From Bradyrhizobium sp. CCBAU 051011 (lineage in GTDB: Bacteria; Pseudomonadota; Alphaproteobacteria; Rhizobiales; Xanthobacteraceae), in assembly GCF_009930815.1 (NCBI RefSeq), contig NZ_CP022222.1, positions 8,722,501 through 8,786,500 of the forward strand: DNA of 64,000 nt, read 5' to 3'. The first letter of the stretch is position 1. Each line of letters starts with the position of its first letter. A model generated the notes under the pieces. It was not told the DNA's origin. It ran no database searches and saw only the letters and a program-made list of their open reading frames with translations. Below are positions 46,211 to 55,179 of the stretch, piece by piece. The translations under genes and the position numbers were made by a program.

Positions 46211-46486
46211 TCAGCGACATACGTATCTGCCGTTCACAAGCACGCGCACACAGGCTGTGCCTGCTGCCGCCGCACCGACGGCCGCACCGCCAACGACCGC
46301 GCGTCTTGTCGTACGACGGGCGACACCCGCGACGCTCATTGGCGTTGCCGGTCGTCCTACTCTGGCCTCAGCGCTTTGAACGGATAACGCAAGACCGTTG
46401 TCCCGCGACCACTCGATCGTTCCGAAGATGCCGCAGCCCAGCGTGGCTGCCACAAGCAGGATAAATTTTGGACGAGCTAATTTCAT
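46211..46486 (-). CDS. small exported protein with FixK/FNR-type site upstream
   Basis: The 91-residue protein starts MKLARPKFILLVAATLGCGI, a signal peptide or anchor. A second Ala/Gly-rich stretch (VVGGAAVGAAAAGTACV) follows before NGRYVCR, which suits a small membrane or periplasmic protein with a C-terminal Cys pair. GGGAGG is a strong ribosome site seven bases before the ATG, so the longer upstream frame is rejected. A FixK/FNR-type box lies about 90 bases upstream. No function is recognised. Confidence 0.72.
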   Translation of the reverse strand: MKLARPKFILLVAATLGCGIFGTIEWSRDNGLALSVQSAEARVGRPATPMSVAGVARRTTRRAVVGGAAVGAAAAGTACVRVLVNGRYVCR

Positions 46487-46567
46487 TGGGTTTTTCCTCC
46501 CGAGTTGAGTTCTCGTGTCCGCGCGCCCCGCTCCTGGGCTACACTTGCTGCGCAGGCGGCTCAGAGC

Positions 46568-46581
46568 TTGACGTAGATCAA
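46568..46581 (-). promoter_or_regulatory. FixK/FNR-type box
   Basis: TTGACGTAGATCAA matches TTGAT-N4-ATCAA in nine of ten defined positions. Its centre is 88 bases upstream of the ATG at 46486, giving a leader of about 46 bases if it acts at -41.5. It could instead serve the plus-strand gene at 46744, about 170 bases away. Confidence 0.55.
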
Positions 46582-46743
46582 CGCCGCCGCAGCGGCGGAA
46601 AGTCCCCATCAGGCGAGATCAGACGCATCGTGGCGCTGCCGGCAATCGGGGTTCGTGATTTTGGGTTGCCCGCTCCTGGCGTCTGACACCAACCACGCCT
46701 GATCTCTCACTCAGGCGCGGTTGACGACGTGCATGGGTGGAAG

Positions 46744-46980
46744 ATGCGGCCTACCTGGTATGTGACCTATGAAGTGCATAAGCGCGGCGTGCTCCCGAAA
46801 CGGCGAAGCCCTCGCCTCACCACGACCTTCGAGACGGAAGCGGAAGCCAAGGACTTCGCCCGTGCCAGGCTGCATGAGGGATTGATTGTCTTTGCCGGCA
46901 CAATCAATCCTCACGTTCCACGGCAGCTTGTGTCCTCGCACGACATTGCAGCCTGGTTGGCCGACGAGCAGGAGGAGTAG
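46744..46980 (+). CDS. conserved-looking hypothetical protein
   Basis: From MRPTWYVTYEVHKRGVLPKR the protein has 78 residues. The middle TTTFETEAEAKDFARARLHEG resembles a common small alphaproteobacterial family in which a strand pair and one helix alternate. I have no function for it. An ATG 15 bases earlier is possible. It stands alone between the FixK-box region and the outer-membrane protein gene. Confidence 0.7.
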   Translation: MRPTWYVTYEVHKRGVLPKRRSPRLTTTFETEAEAKDFARARLHEGLIVFAGTINPHVPRQLVSSHDIAAWLADEQEE

Positions 46981-47281
46981 GCCGCCGCTTCCCCATGCGC
47001 GGGCGGTCTGACTCGGTCTTATCCAGTGTTGCATCAGCCAAAGCCGCTCAGGCGGATCGGCACCGATGTGGGGCGCCCTAGCCCAAGCCGAAGCCCGTAC
47101 CCGTCAACACCAGAAAAAGAAATCGCCCAGGCACCAATTCCCTTGAGTGTTGCCATTTTGGCACGGCGGTTCTGCAGACCCGCGCATAGCGTTCGAATCG
47201 GAAGTTGGGGGACTAGGACGCGCAGACGGGCGACGGATGCGTGTTCGAACATATAGACGGAAAATATTGGAGAAACGTATC
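46981..47281 (+). other. gene-free stretch before the outer-membrane protein gene
   Basis: No gene is supported here. The final 30 bases are AT-rich (ATATAGACGGAAAATATTGG) and contain GGAG before the ATG at 47282, so a promoter and leader are expected. Confidence 0.5.
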
Positions 47282-48040
47282 ATGAGGAAACTGCTACTTA
47301 GTACTGCGGGTTTATTGGCACTCTGCCTGGGGACTCCCGCATCAGCCGCGGACATGGCCGTCAAGGCACCGCCGCCCGCTCCGCTGCCGGTAATCTACAA
47401 TTGGAGCGGCTTCTATATCGGCGCCAATGGCGGTTGGGGTCAGAGCCGCAATTGTTGGGATTTAGTTAATGTGGTCGTGTTGGGCACCTTCGATGAGGGC
47501 TGCAGCTCGCGGTCCGGCGGCCTCGCCGGCGGCCAGATCGGTTATCGCTGGCAAGCCAATCAGTGGGTGTTTGGCGTGGAAGCCCAGGGCGATTGGGCGG
47601 ATCTCAGCCACTCGCGCGTCAGCCTGTTCGATCCTACGCTCTCGCTTCGCACCACAACCGATGGCATCGGCCTCTTTACCGGCCAGATTGGCTACGCCTG
47701 GAATGCAGCGCTGCTCTACATAAAGGGCGGTGCGGCGGTGACGAGCAACCGCTTTACCATCCGCGATGACCTATTCTTTGTTGACCTGGCCTCGGCCAGC
47801 GCGACCCGCTGGGGCGGCGTCGTGGGTGTCGGATTTGAGTACGGCTTTGCACCGAACTGGTCGATCGGTCTTGAATACGACCACCTGTTCATGGGCGATG
47901 CTAATAATTCGTTCACGGGCCTCCCTGTGTTTGCCGCCTCCTTTGCCAACAGCCGGATCACCCAAGACGTGGATATGGTCACCTTGCGCATCAACTACCG
48001 CTTCGGCGGTTATGCTGCGCCGGTCGCGGCCCGTTACTGA
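47282..48040 (+). CDS. outer membrane beta-barrel protein (Omp25/31-like)
   Basis: The 252-residue protein has a signal peptide MRKLLLSTAGLLALCLGTPASA and then ADMAVKAPPPAP, the usual junction in this rhizobial family. YNWSGFYIGANGGWG opens the barrel, amphipathic strands alternate through the body (GGQIGYRWQANQWVFGVEAQ) and VDMVTLRINYRFGG closes it with a near-terminal aromatic residue. It should be an eight-stranded porin-like barrel. The related Brucella Omp25 and Omp31 are structural surface proteins. The upstream longer frame is rejected. Confidence 0.9.
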   Translation: MRKLLLSTAGLLALCLGTPASAADMAVKAPPPAPLPVIYNWSGFYIGANGGWGQSRNCWDLVNVVVLGTFDEGCSSRSGGLAGGQIGYRWQANQWVFGVEAQGDWADLSHSRVSLFDPTLSLRTTTDGIGLFTGQIGYAWNAALLYIKGGAAVTSNRFTIRDDLFFVDLASASATRWGGVVGVGFEYGFAPNWSIGLEYDHLFMGDANNSFTGLPVFAASFANSRITQDVDMVTLRINYRFGGYAAPVAARY

Positions 48041-48064
48041 TTGGTCGCCGGTCCTGACGTAAAC

Positions 48065-48092
48065 ATCAGCCCCGGCACTGCTCGGGGCTGAT
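48065..48092 (+). terminator. hairpin after the outer-membrane protein gene
   Basis: ATCAGCCCC pairs with GGGGCTGAT around GGCACTGCTC. T residues after it are few, so its strength is uncertain. Confidence 0.7.
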
Positions 48093-48229
48093 TGTCATCT
48101 GCAACGATCGGCCGGCGGGCATCAAACCATGACAGGGGTGCTGTCACCTCCCGGATGACCGAAGCTTGCCTTGCACAGCGTTCCGCGCCTGATGGCAAGC
48201 CAGGTCACCTGCGCGCGTAACGAGCCGAC

Positions 48230-48243
48230 TTGATCTGGATCAA
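48230..48243 (+). promoter_or_regulatory. FixK/FNR-type box
   Basis: TTGATCTGGATCAA is a perfect TTGAT-N4-ATCAA palindrome, the FNR/FixK consensus. Its centre is 62 bases before the ATG at 48299, so activation at -41.5 would leave about 20 bases of leader. Regulation by low oxygen is the likely reading. Confidence 0.8.
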
Positions 48244-48298
48244 GGGCAGCACGACGAAACCCAACCATGAATGACAATGGGGGGCCGCGGAGCGACGT

Positions 48299-48736
48299 AT
48301 GCCCCTGGCCCGATATTTCCTCGTCATTGGCGGGGCGCTGCTCGCGCTCCTGCTTATCGCGAACGCCTGTTTGCCGATGCTGCCGGTTGCCATCGAGGCA
48401 AGTTCAAATCCGGTCACCATCCGCATCCATTCCGAGCAGAAGTTGCCGGAGCGCGTGGTTTTCGACACCAGCCTTCCAACGATAGTCCCCCAGGCGATTG
48501 CGAACGCGGAACGAAATGTTCCAGCCACAACAGTCGCCGATGTCCCGATCAAGGCGCGGGAGGCTCTTGCGCAATTACAGTCATCTGACGCTGTCCAACC
48601 CCGGGCATCAGACCCAAGAAAGCGAGAAGTGAAGCAGCAGCACCAACGCAGATCGGCGAAGAAGCGCAAGGCGCCGCATGAGTTCATGATGGCGCGGCCA
48701 GCGCACTATGGCTGGTTTGGCCACGGTATCTGGTGA
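48299..48736 (+). CDS. membrane-anchored hypothetical protein with FixK/FNR box
   Basis: The 145-residue protein has an N-terminal membrane anchor (FLVIGGALLALLLIANACLP), a periplasmic middle and a very basic C-terminus (KREVKQQHQRRSAKKRKA, then HEFMMARPAHYGW). The family is unknown to me. Short proteins with such a tail are frequent in Bradyrhizobium. A perfect FixK/FNR box lies upstream and a strong terminator follows, so the gene is a one-gene unit, probably induced in low oxygen. The cellular role remains open. Confidence 0.75.
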   Translation: MPLARYFLVIGGALLALLLIANACLPMLPVAIEASSNPVTIRIHSEQKLPERVVFDTSLPTIVPQAIANAERNVPATTVADVPIKAREALAQLQSSDAVQPRASDPRKREVKQQHQRRSAKKRKAPHEFMMARPAHYGWFGHGIW

Positions 48737-48776
48737 ACATCCAGAGCGAGGCGCGATCATCGCGACGTTCGGCTTC

Positions 48777-48801
48777 AAGAGGCGGCTTCCAGCCGCCTCT
48801 T
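48777..48801 (+). terminator. terminator after the FixK-box gene
   Basis: AAGAGGCGGCT and AGCCGCCTCTT form a perfect 11-bp stem around a TCC loop and a TTTAGATT tail follows. Confidence 0.85.
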
Positions 48802-48874
48802 TAGATTGATCGAAGATCAATTCGAGCGAAGCTGCGCAGCAAATCTTTGCCCGCCGATTTGATGACTCCGCGCC

Positions 48875-49855
48875 CTAATCCACCTTGGCGCCCGCGAACT
48901 TGACCACCTTGCCCCATTTCTCGGTTTCGTCAGCCACCAGCTTGCCGAAATCCGCGGGCGAGCCTGGTAGCAAGATGGCGCCGATCTCGGCAAAGCGCGC
49001 CTTCGCCTTCGGGTCGGTAAGGATCTCGTTGACCGCCTTGTTGAGCTTATCGACAATATCTGCCGGCGTGCCCTTTGGCGCCGCGAGGCCGTACCAGGCG
49101 CTCGCCTCGTAGCCCGGCAGGAAGTCAGCGACCAGCGGCAGATCCGGCAGCACGTCCGAGCGCGTCGTGCTGGTGACCGCAAGCCCGCGCAGCTTGCCGG
49201 ATTTGACGTGCTCGGCGCAGGTCGGAAGGTTGTCGAACATGACATGCATCTGGCCGGACAGCATGTCGGTGAGCGCCGGCGCGCCGCCCCGGTAGGGCAC
49301 GTGCTGCATGTTGATGCCGGTCAGCATCTTGAACAGCTCGCCCGACATGTGGATCGTCGACCCGTTGCCTGACGATGCCATGTTGAGCTTGCCCGGATTG
49401 GCCTTGGCATAGGCGATCAATTCGGGAATTGACTTGATCGGCAATGACGGATGTACCACCACCACGTTGGGAAAGCGGATGATGCCGGCGATTGGCTCCA
49501 TCTCCTTCATGAAATCGAACGGCAGCTTGTCGTAGAGCGTGGCGTTGATCGCATTCGCCGGCGCGACCAGCAGCAGCGTGTAGCCGTCAGGCGTGGCGCG
49601 CAACACGGACTCGGTCGCGATATTGGTGCCGCCGCCCGGCCGGTTCTCGATGACGAAGGACTGCCCGAGCTTTTCCGACAGCCACTGCCCCATCAAGCGC
49701 GACGTGAGGTCCGCCGAGCCGCCGGGCGTATAACCGATCACGAGGCGAACCGGGCGGGATGGATAGGCTTGCGCGCTTGCGCTTGCAGATGTGAGCGGAA
49801 CCGCAGCCGCCCCGGCTGCGAGTTGCAAAAATTGACGACGCTGAATCTTCATCAT
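48875..49855 (-). CDS. TctC/Bug-type tripartite transporter binding protein
   Basis: The 326-residue protein has a Tat-like signal (QRRQFLQLAAGAAAVPLTSA) cut near ASAQA, then PSRPVRLVIGYTPGGSADL, the Bug family's opening, and ENRPGGGTNIATESVLRA, VPYRGGAPALTDMLSGQMHV and EIGAILLPGSPADFGKLVA. These periplasmic proteins bind carboxylates and other small acids. No TctA or TctB membrane partner lies nearby, so it is an orphan, which is common in this family. Confidence 0.9.
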   Translation of the reverse strand: MMKIQRRQFLQLAAGAAAVPLTSASASAQAYPSRPVRLVIGYTPGGSADLTSRLMGQWLSEKLGQSFVIENRPGGGTNIATESVLRATPDGYTLLLVAPANAINATLYDKLPFDFMKEMEPIAGIIRFPNVVVVHPSLPIKSIPELIAYAKANPGKLNMASSGNGSTIHMSGELFKMLTGINMQHVPYRGGAPALTDMLSGQMHVMFDNLPTCAEHVKSGKLRGLAVTSTTRSDVLPDLPLVADFLPGYEASAWYGLAAPKGTPADIVDKLNKAVNEILTDPKAKARFAEIGAILLPGSPADFGKLVADETEKWGKVVKFAGAKVD

Positions 49856-49969
49856 GCTTCCTCCGACGCACCGGCGGCTCTTGCGGCGCGCCTGGGTGCA
49901 GGCATCCTATCCGCGCGGCGTCGCGAAGCCGACAGATATTCTTAAGTGGGAGGCGGAGGGTTTACCGCG

Positions 49970-50914
49970 TCACTTCGTCTCGCTCAGGAACGCCTGATAG
50001 GCGAGCCGGATGCCTTCCTCGAGCCCGGTGCTGGCGCGCCAGCCGAGTTTTGCCAGCCGGCTGACATCGAGCAGCTTGCGCGGGGTGCCGTCCGGGCGTG
50101 AGGTGTCGAAGCCGATCTCGCCGGTATAGCCGACGGTCGCGGCGACCACGCGGGCGAACTCGGCGATAGTGATGTCCTCGCCGGTGCCGATATTGACCAG
50201 TTCGCTATCCGAATAGGTCTTCATCACATGGATGCAGGCGTCCGCGAGATCGTCGACATAGAGGAATTCGCGTCGCGGCGTGCCGGTGCCCCAGACCACG
50301 ACCTGCTTCGCGCCCGAAACCTTGGCTTCGTGGAAGCGGCGGATCAGCGCGGCGACGACGTGGCTGTATTCCGGATGATAATTGTCACCGCTTCCATAGA
50401 GGTTGGTCGGCATCACGTTGATGAAGTCGGCGCCGTACTGGCTGCGATAGGCCTCCACCATCTTGATGCCAGCAATCTTGGCAATCGCATAGGGCTCGTT
50501 GCTCGGCTCCAGCGGCCCCGTCAGCATACAATCCTCGCGCAACGGCTGCGGCGCCAGTTTGGGATAGATGCAGGACGAGCCGAGGAACATCAGCTTCTCG
50601 GCGCCATTGACGTGCGCCGCGTGGATCACATTGGTCGCGATTGCCAGATTGTCGTAGAGGAATTCGGCGCGCAGCGTGTTGTTGGCGACGATGCCGCCGA
50701 CCTTGGCGGCTGCGAGAAACACCACCTGCGGACGCTTCGCGGCGAACCACTGGTTGACCGCCGCCTGATCGCGCAGATCGACTTCGCTGCGGGTCGCCGT
50801 CAGCAGTTCGACGTTTTCCGCCGCCAGCCTGCGCACCAGCGCCGAGCCGACCATGCCGCGATGCCCGGCGACGTAGACGGTCTTGCCTTTCAGATCAAAG
50901 GGAATGCTTGCCAC
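49970..50914 (-). CDS. fcl: GDP-L-fucose synthase
   Basis: From a GTG at 50914 (read as Met, then [20 protein letters not shown]) the protein has 314 residues of the SDR family. [14 protein letters not shown] binds [15 protein letters not shown] holds the catalytic YxxxK and [19 protein letters not shown] is the GDP-fucose synthase signature. GGGAGG lies six or so bases before the GTG. It overlaps gmd by 20 bases, so the two are coupled and together turn GDP-mannose into GDP-L-fucose for surface glycans. In rhizobia it can also serve Nod-factor fucosylation (nolK). No nod gene is seen here. Confidence 0.93.
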   Translation of the reverse strand: MASIPFDLKGKTVYVAGHRGMVGSALVRRLAAENVELLTATRSEVDLRDQAAVNQWFAAKRPQVVFLAAAKVGGIVANNTLRAEFLYDNLAIATNVIHAAHVNGAEKLMFLGSSCIYPKLAPQPLREDCMLTGPLEPSNEPYAIAKIAGIKMVEAYRSQYGADFINVMPTNLYGSGDNYHPEYSHVVAALIRRFHEAKVSGAKQVVVWGTGTPRREFLYVDDLADACIHVMKTYSDSELVNIGTGEDITIAEFARVVAATVGYTGEIGFDTSRPDGTPRKLLDVSRLAKLGWRASTGLEEGIRLAYQAFLSETK

Positions 50915-51977
50915 CTGCCGCCTCCCGCCGGGCTTCTGCGAGATCGCTCGCGACCATTTCCTTGACCATCTGGGTGAAGGACGTCTTGGGCTTCCAGCCG
51001 AGCTTGTCCCGCGCCTTGCTCGCATCGCCGATCAGAAGATCGACTTCGGTCGGCCGGAAATAAACCGGATCGATGCGGACCACGGTCTTGCCGGTTTTCT
51101 TGTCGACGCCGGTCTCGTCGACGCCCTGGCCGCGCCATTCGATGCGGCGGCCCACTTCGGCAAACGCCACCTCGACGAACTCACGCACCGAACGGGTCTC
51201 GCCGGTCGCCAGCACGAAATCGTCGGGCGCATCGGCCTGCAGGATCAGGTGCATGCCCTCGATATAGTCCCGCGCATGGCCCCAGTCGCGCTTGGCTTCG
51301 AGATTGCCCAGATAGAGCGTGTCTTCCAGACCGGTCTCGATGCGGGCAACGCTGCGCGTGATCTTGCGCGTTACAAAGGTCTCGCCCCGGATCGGGCTCT
51401 CATGGTTGAACAGGATGCCGTTCGAGGCATACATGCCGTATGCCTCGCGGTAATTGACCGTGATCCAGTAGCCGTAAAGTTTCGCAACGCCATAGGGCGA
51501 GCGCGGGTAGAACGGCGTGGATTCCCGCTGCGGCACCTCCTTGGCGAGACCATAGAGCTCGGACGTCGAGGCCTGATAGAACCGCGTCTCCTTTTCCATG
51601 CCGAGAATGCGGATCGCCTCCAAGAGCCGCAGCACGCCGATCGCGTCGGCGTTGGCGGTGTATTCCGGGCTTTCAAAGCTGACGCCGACATGGCTCTGGG
51701 CGGCGAGGTTGTAGATCTCGGTCGGCCTGATTTGCTGCATCAGCCGGATCAGGTTGGTCGAGTCGGTCATGTCGCCGTAATGCAGCAGGAACGGCACGTT
51801 GCGCGAATGCGGGTCCTGGTAGATGTGATCGATGCGCGCGGTGTTGAACGAGGACGACCGCCGCTTGATGCCGTGGACTTCATAGCCGAGGCCAAGAAGA
51901 TATTCGGCCAGATAGGCGCCGTCCTGTCCGGTGACGCCGGTGATCAGCGCCACACGCTTTGGATTTTGAGCCGTCAT
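50895..51977 (-). CDS. gmd: GDP-mannose 4,6-dehydratase
   Basis: From [20 protein letters not shown] the protein has 360 residues. [10 protein letters not shown] is the family's NADP loop, [20 protein letters not shown] and [17 protein letters not shown] form the active site with YxxxK, and [16 protein letters not shown] is strongly conserved. It makes GDP-4-keto-6-deoxymannose, which Fcl converts to GDP-fucose. The 11-residue extension of a longer frame is not family-like. Confidence 0.95.
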   Translation of the reverse strand: MTAQNPKRVALITGVTGQDGAYLAEYLLGLGYEVHGIKRRSSSFNTARIDHIYQDPHSRNVPFLLHYGDMTDSTNLIRLMQQIRPTEIYNLAAQSHVGVSFESPEYTANADAIGVLRLLEAIRILGMEKETRFYQASTSELYGLAKEVPQRESTPFYPRSPYGVAKLYGYWITVNYREAYGMYASNGILFNHESPIRGETFVTRKITRSVARIETGLEDTLYLGNLEAKRDWGHARDYIEGMHLILQADAPDDFVLATGETRSVREFVEVAFAEVGRRIEWRGQGVDETGVDKKTGKTVVRIDPVYFRPTEVDLLIGDASKARDKLGWKPKTSFTQMVKEMVASDLAEARREAAGGKHSL

Positions 51978-52031
51978 AGTATCTCCAAGCCCCTGCGCGG
52001 CGCAGGCCATAGCATCCGCCAGAGGCCGAGT

Positions 52032-53207
52032 CTAATCCGAAAGCCGCTCAGTTTCAGACCTTAGGCCGAGTGCCGTCCGCATCGACTGATGGTAGTGGAT
52101 CATCGCGGGCTCGTTGCGGCCGTAGACGGTGTGCGTCTGCGCACCCGAGGTCAGGCCGATCTGAATGCTGCGCCCGGTCGGGAAATCCTCGCCCGTGACG
52201 ACATCGAGAACGAGCTGCATATTCTTGTCCCAATGGATGCGCTCTTCCTCGGTGCTCGGCGCCTTCGGCACATATAGCCCAAGGTCCATGACGGCGCGGT
52301 CCGTGCGTCCGTCGCGGGGAAACACCCGCGCCAGTTCGACATGGTCGCCCTGCACCAGCAGAACCGTGTTGGGAAACAGCGAATAGACCAGCGTCGTATT
52401 CCACATCAAATCCCAGGTGTCCTCGGGCTCGGCCTTGAGCCGCTCGAGTTTCCTGCGCGGAAACGTCAGGCGGTGATTGAGACCGAACGCCTCGAAATCG
52501 GTCACGTTGCCATGCAGGATGTCGCGCAGGGAATCGCGGTGCAGGAAGCCGACGTGGTAGCCCTCGTTGAACGTATCCACGACAATCTTCCAGTTCATGG
52601 TCTCCGGAATCTCGCGCCGGTCGTAGAACGACCAGGACGCAAATCCAAAAGACGCAAGCTCGTCTGCGAGCCCCCCAAGCCATGGATCGATGTCGAAATC
52701 CGTCGAACGGTCCGCGGTCGGCATCACCCACACAAGACCGTGCTTTTCACACAATGGCAGCTCGACGAGCGATGCGCGCTCGCCGCGCACGTCGGGAAAG
52801 CAGCGCTCGTCGGGAATGCCCATCAGCTGGCCGGCGAGATCATAGGTCCAGGCATGATAGGGGCATGAGAGCAGCCGCGCCTTGCCGCAGCCATGCGCGA
52901 CCTTGGCGCCTCGATGGCGGCACACGTTCAGGAAGGCGCGCAATTTGCCGTCGCGTCCCCGCACGATCAGAACGGGCAAACCGGCATAATCGTCGGTGCT
53001 AAAACTCCCCGGCTCGGGCCAGTCCGAAGCGAAGCCCATGACCAGCGGATGCTTGCGAAACAGAACCCGCTGCTCCTCTTTGAGGCGCTCTGCATCCGTG
53101 TAGACCGACACCTCGTTGCGCCACGGGCTATCCGCCATCGCCGTGGTCCGGGTCTCCACGTAATGCAACAGCCGCTTCAAAAGATTGACCTGATCCTGCC
53201 TGCTCAT
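52032..53207 (-). CDS. Rieske-type aromatic ring-hydroxylating oxygenase, alpha subunit
   Basis: The 391-residue protein has a Rieske domain at about 50-160: CRHRGAKVAHGC gives C-x-H and LLSCPYHAWTYD gives C-x2-H for the 2Fe-2S cluster. The catalytic domain has NWKIVVDTFNEGYHVGFLHRD with the two iron-binding histidines and the bridging Asp/Glu region. Such oxygenases dihydroxylate or demethylate aromatic or quaternary-amine substrates with an electron-supplying reductase. No reductase or beta subunit gene is next to it. Two palindromes upstream look like operator sites. Confidence 0.93.
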   Translation of the reverse strand: MSRQDQVNLLKRLLHYVETRTTAMADSPWRNEVSVYTDAERLKEEQRVLFRKHPLVMGFASDWPEPGSFSTDDYAGLPVLIVRGRDGKLRAFLNVCRHRGAKVAHGCGKARLLSCPYHAWTYDLAGQLMGIPDERCFPDVRGERASLVELPLCEKHGLVWVMPTADRSTDFDIDPWLGGLADELASFGFASWSFYDRREIPETMNWKIVVDTFNEGYHVGFLHRDSLRDILHGNVTDFEAFGLNHRLTFPRRKLERLKAEPEDTWDLMWNTTLVYSLFPNTVLLVQGDHVELARVFPRDGRTDRAVMDLGLYVPKAPSTEEERIHWDKNMQLVLDVVTGEDFPTGRSIQIGLTSGAQTHTVYGRNEPAMIHYHQSMRTALGLRSETERLSD

Positions 53208-53255
53208 CGGACATCTCCGGCTTGGCTGTGGTTCTCAAAAACCGATCACACCTCT

Positions 53256-53273
53256 TGATACGTTACCGTATCA
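53256..53273. promoter_or_regulatory. operator-like palindrome 1 upstream of the Rieske gene
   Basis: TGATACG and CGTATCA are perfect arms around TTAC. It lies 49 bases before the start at 53207. The half site ACCGTATCA is repeated in the second palindrome. Confidence 0.7.
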
Positions 53274-53298
53274 ATACCACTTGCAGTTTCGATTTTCA

Positions 53299-53312
53299 AT
53301 ACGGCACCGTAT
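53299..53312. promoter_or_regulatory. operator-like palindrome 2 upstream of the Rieske gene
   Basis: ATACGG and CCGTAT are perfect arms around CA. Its centre is 41 bases from that of the first, close to four helical turns, so two repressor dimers could sit on one DNA face. The sequence resembles TetR-family operators. Confidence 0.7.
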
Positions 53313-53390
53313 CAGATGCGAACACAACAACGCGAGCGATCCCGCAAAATGTTTCCTTTGGTCAATTTTCAGAAGACGTCGAAGCCGATT

Positions 53391-54065
53391 TTATTCGCCG
53401 TAATGGCGCAGCTTTTCGGGGTCGAGGATTGTCACCCCACCATATTCCAGTCGCAGCAGGCCCTCCTTCTCCAGCCGCTTCAGGCACTGGTTGGCGTTCT
53501 GCCGGGACAGGCCTGACAGGGCTCCAATCTCCTCCTGGGTGATTTCGAGATGACGCGTCAGGTCCGGATACAGTATCGGATTGAACAGCGAGGCGATCGA
53601 GCGCGCGACGCGACCGGTCGCATCCAGCGTGCGGCCATGTTCCAGCGCCCCGATGAACTGGCCGAGCCGCTCGTTGAGCTGCCTGACCAGAAAACGGTTG
53701 AAGGCGACGCTGTTCTCGAACAGCCAGAAGAAGGTAGCGCGATCCATCAGCGCCAGCCGCGTGTCGCGCAACGCCACCACGTCATAGCGACGCGGCTCGC
53801 TTTTGAGCATCGAGCCCTCGCCGAACCAGGCGCCGGCCGTGAGGCCGGCGAAGGTCGCCGCCTTGCCGCCGCTCGACACGGTACTCATGCGGGCCAGGCC
53901 CGTCACAATGCCGGTCCAGTAATCGAACGGATCGCCGCGCATGAAGATGTGCTCGTTGGCACGATAGGATTTCTCCACAATGCCGGCACGCGCGGCCTCG
54001 ATTTCCCGCTCGTTCAGTTCACGCGACCAGGCCGCGATGCGCTTGAGGTACTCCGCAGCAATCAT
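53391..54065 (-). CDS. Crp/Fnr-family transcriptional regulator
   Basis: The 224-residue protein has a cyclic-nucleotide-type sensor domain (YRANEHIFMRGDPFDYWTGI up to about residue 120) and a C-terminal HTH with LEITQEEIGALSGLSRQNAN, where the last part is the recognition helix. There are no N-terminal cysteines for an iron-sulfur cluster, so it is not a direct oxygen sensor like FNR. The recognition helix has SRQNANQCLKRL, unlike the E-x2-S-R of FNR and FixK, so it probably binds other sites than the FixK boxes here. It is divergent from the second liv-type cluster, with 292 bases between, and may control it. Confidence 0.9.
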   Translation of the reverse strand: MIAAEYLKRIAAWSRELNEREIEAARAGIVEKSYRANEHIFMRGDPFDYWTGIVTGLARMSTVSSGGKAATFAGLTAGAWFGEGSMLKSEPRRYDVVALRDTRLALMDRATFFWLFENSVAFNRFLVRQLNERLGQFIGALEHGRTLDATGRVARSIASLFNPILYPDLTRHLEITQEEIGALSGLSRQNANQCLKRLEKEGLLRLEYGGVTILDPEKLRHYGE

Positions 54066-54357
54066 GACCGCATCAACCGTCGCGTCCCCATCGATTCTCT
54101 TGCTGCACCGCAGCAGAAATGCAGCCTGCGAAATTTCCCGACGAATTGTCAGGCAAAAGACATTTCAAACTACCGCATTGCCGTAAGGAGGGCCACCTCG
54201 GCCCGGGCGAGCGTGCGTGGCGGCGGGGTGCGGCGTTACCGCGCGCGAAGCCGGCGTTGCCCGGCATCGTTAGTCGGATGGCCCGCAGGTTACGGCCGAT
54301 GTAGAATCGCGAACGACATAAAGAGCGCTGCCCAGGCGCCACATCTGGAGGGAATGA
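54066..54357. other. gene-free divergent region
   Basis: This holds the promoters of the Crp-like gene and the second liv-type cluster. GGAGGG lies just before the GTG at 54358. No clear palindrome of FNR type was seen in it. Confidence 0.5.
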
Positions 54358-55179
54358 GTGGCTCATACGTTGGAAGTGCGCGGGGTGTCGCTGCGCTTCG
54401 GAGGCGTCCGTGCGCTGACCGAGGTCTCATTCGGCGTGAACGAGGGCGAATTGTTCTCGATCATCGGCCCGAACGGCGCCGGCAAGACCTCGATCGTCAA
54501 TTGCATTTCCGGCCGCTACAAGCCGACCGAAGGCAAACTGTTCTACCGCGGCAAGGACATCACCGGCCTCAATCCGAACGCACGGCCGCGGCTGGGCATC
54601 GGCCGCACCTTCCAGAATCTGGCGCTGTTCCACCATATGAGCGTGCTCGACAACATCATGGTCGGGCGGCACCACCTACTGAAGAACAATTTCATCACGG
54701 GCTCGCTGTACTGGCTGACCGGCGCCCGGCGCGAGGAACTCGAACACCGCCGCAAGGTGGAGGAGATCATCGACTTCCTCGACCTGCAGTCGGTGCGCAA
54801 GGCCACCGCCGGCACCCTGCCCTACGGCCTGCGCAAGCGTGTCGAACTCGCCCGGGCGATGGCGCTGGAGCCGCAACTGATCCTGCTCGACGAGCCGATG
54901 GCCGGCATGAACTTCGAAGAGAAGGAGGACATGGCGCGCTACATCGTCGATCTCAACGAAGAGTTCGGCATGACCGTGATGATGATCGAGCATGACATGG
55001 GCGTGGTGATGGACATCTCCCACCGCGTCATGGTGCTGGATTTCGGCCGCAAGATCGCCGAGGGCGATCCGGCGTCCGTGCTCGCCGATCCCCATGTGAA
55101 ACGCGCCTATCTCGGCGAAGAGGACGAGGTGCTGGTCGATCCCGACGACAAGCCGGCACCGCGGGAGAGCGCGGCATGA
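54358..55179 (+). CDS. LivG-like ABC transporter ATPase
   Basis: The 273-residue protein starts with GTG (read as Met, then AHTLEVRGVSLRFGGVRALT). Walker A is IGPNGAGKTS, the signature has the LivG form LPYGLRKRVELA and Walker B is LILLDEPMAGM. A C-terminal tail of about 20 residues is extra. It overlaps the acyl-CoA ligase gene by four bases. This LivG is part of a cluster with a ligase inserted, in contrast to the plain one at 38865-43589. Confidence 0.91.
   Translation: MAHTLEVRGVSLRFGGVRALTEVSFGVNEGELFSIIGPNGAGKTSIVNCISGRYKPTEGKLFYRGKDITGLNPNARPRLGIGRTFQNLALFHHMSVLDNIMVGRHHLLKNNFITGSLYWLTGARREELEHRRKVEEIIDFLDLQSVRKATAGTLPYGLRKRVELARAMALEPQLILLDEPMAGMNFEEKEDMARYIVDLNEEFGMTVMMIEHDMGVVMDISHRVMVLDFGRKIAEGDPASVLADPHVKRAYLGEEDEVLVDPDDKPAPRESAA

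Noticed and set aside
48805..48822. ATTGATCGAAGATCAAT as a third FNR-type box
   Set aside because: The half sites are five bases apart instead of four, and it lies behind a terminator between convergent genes.
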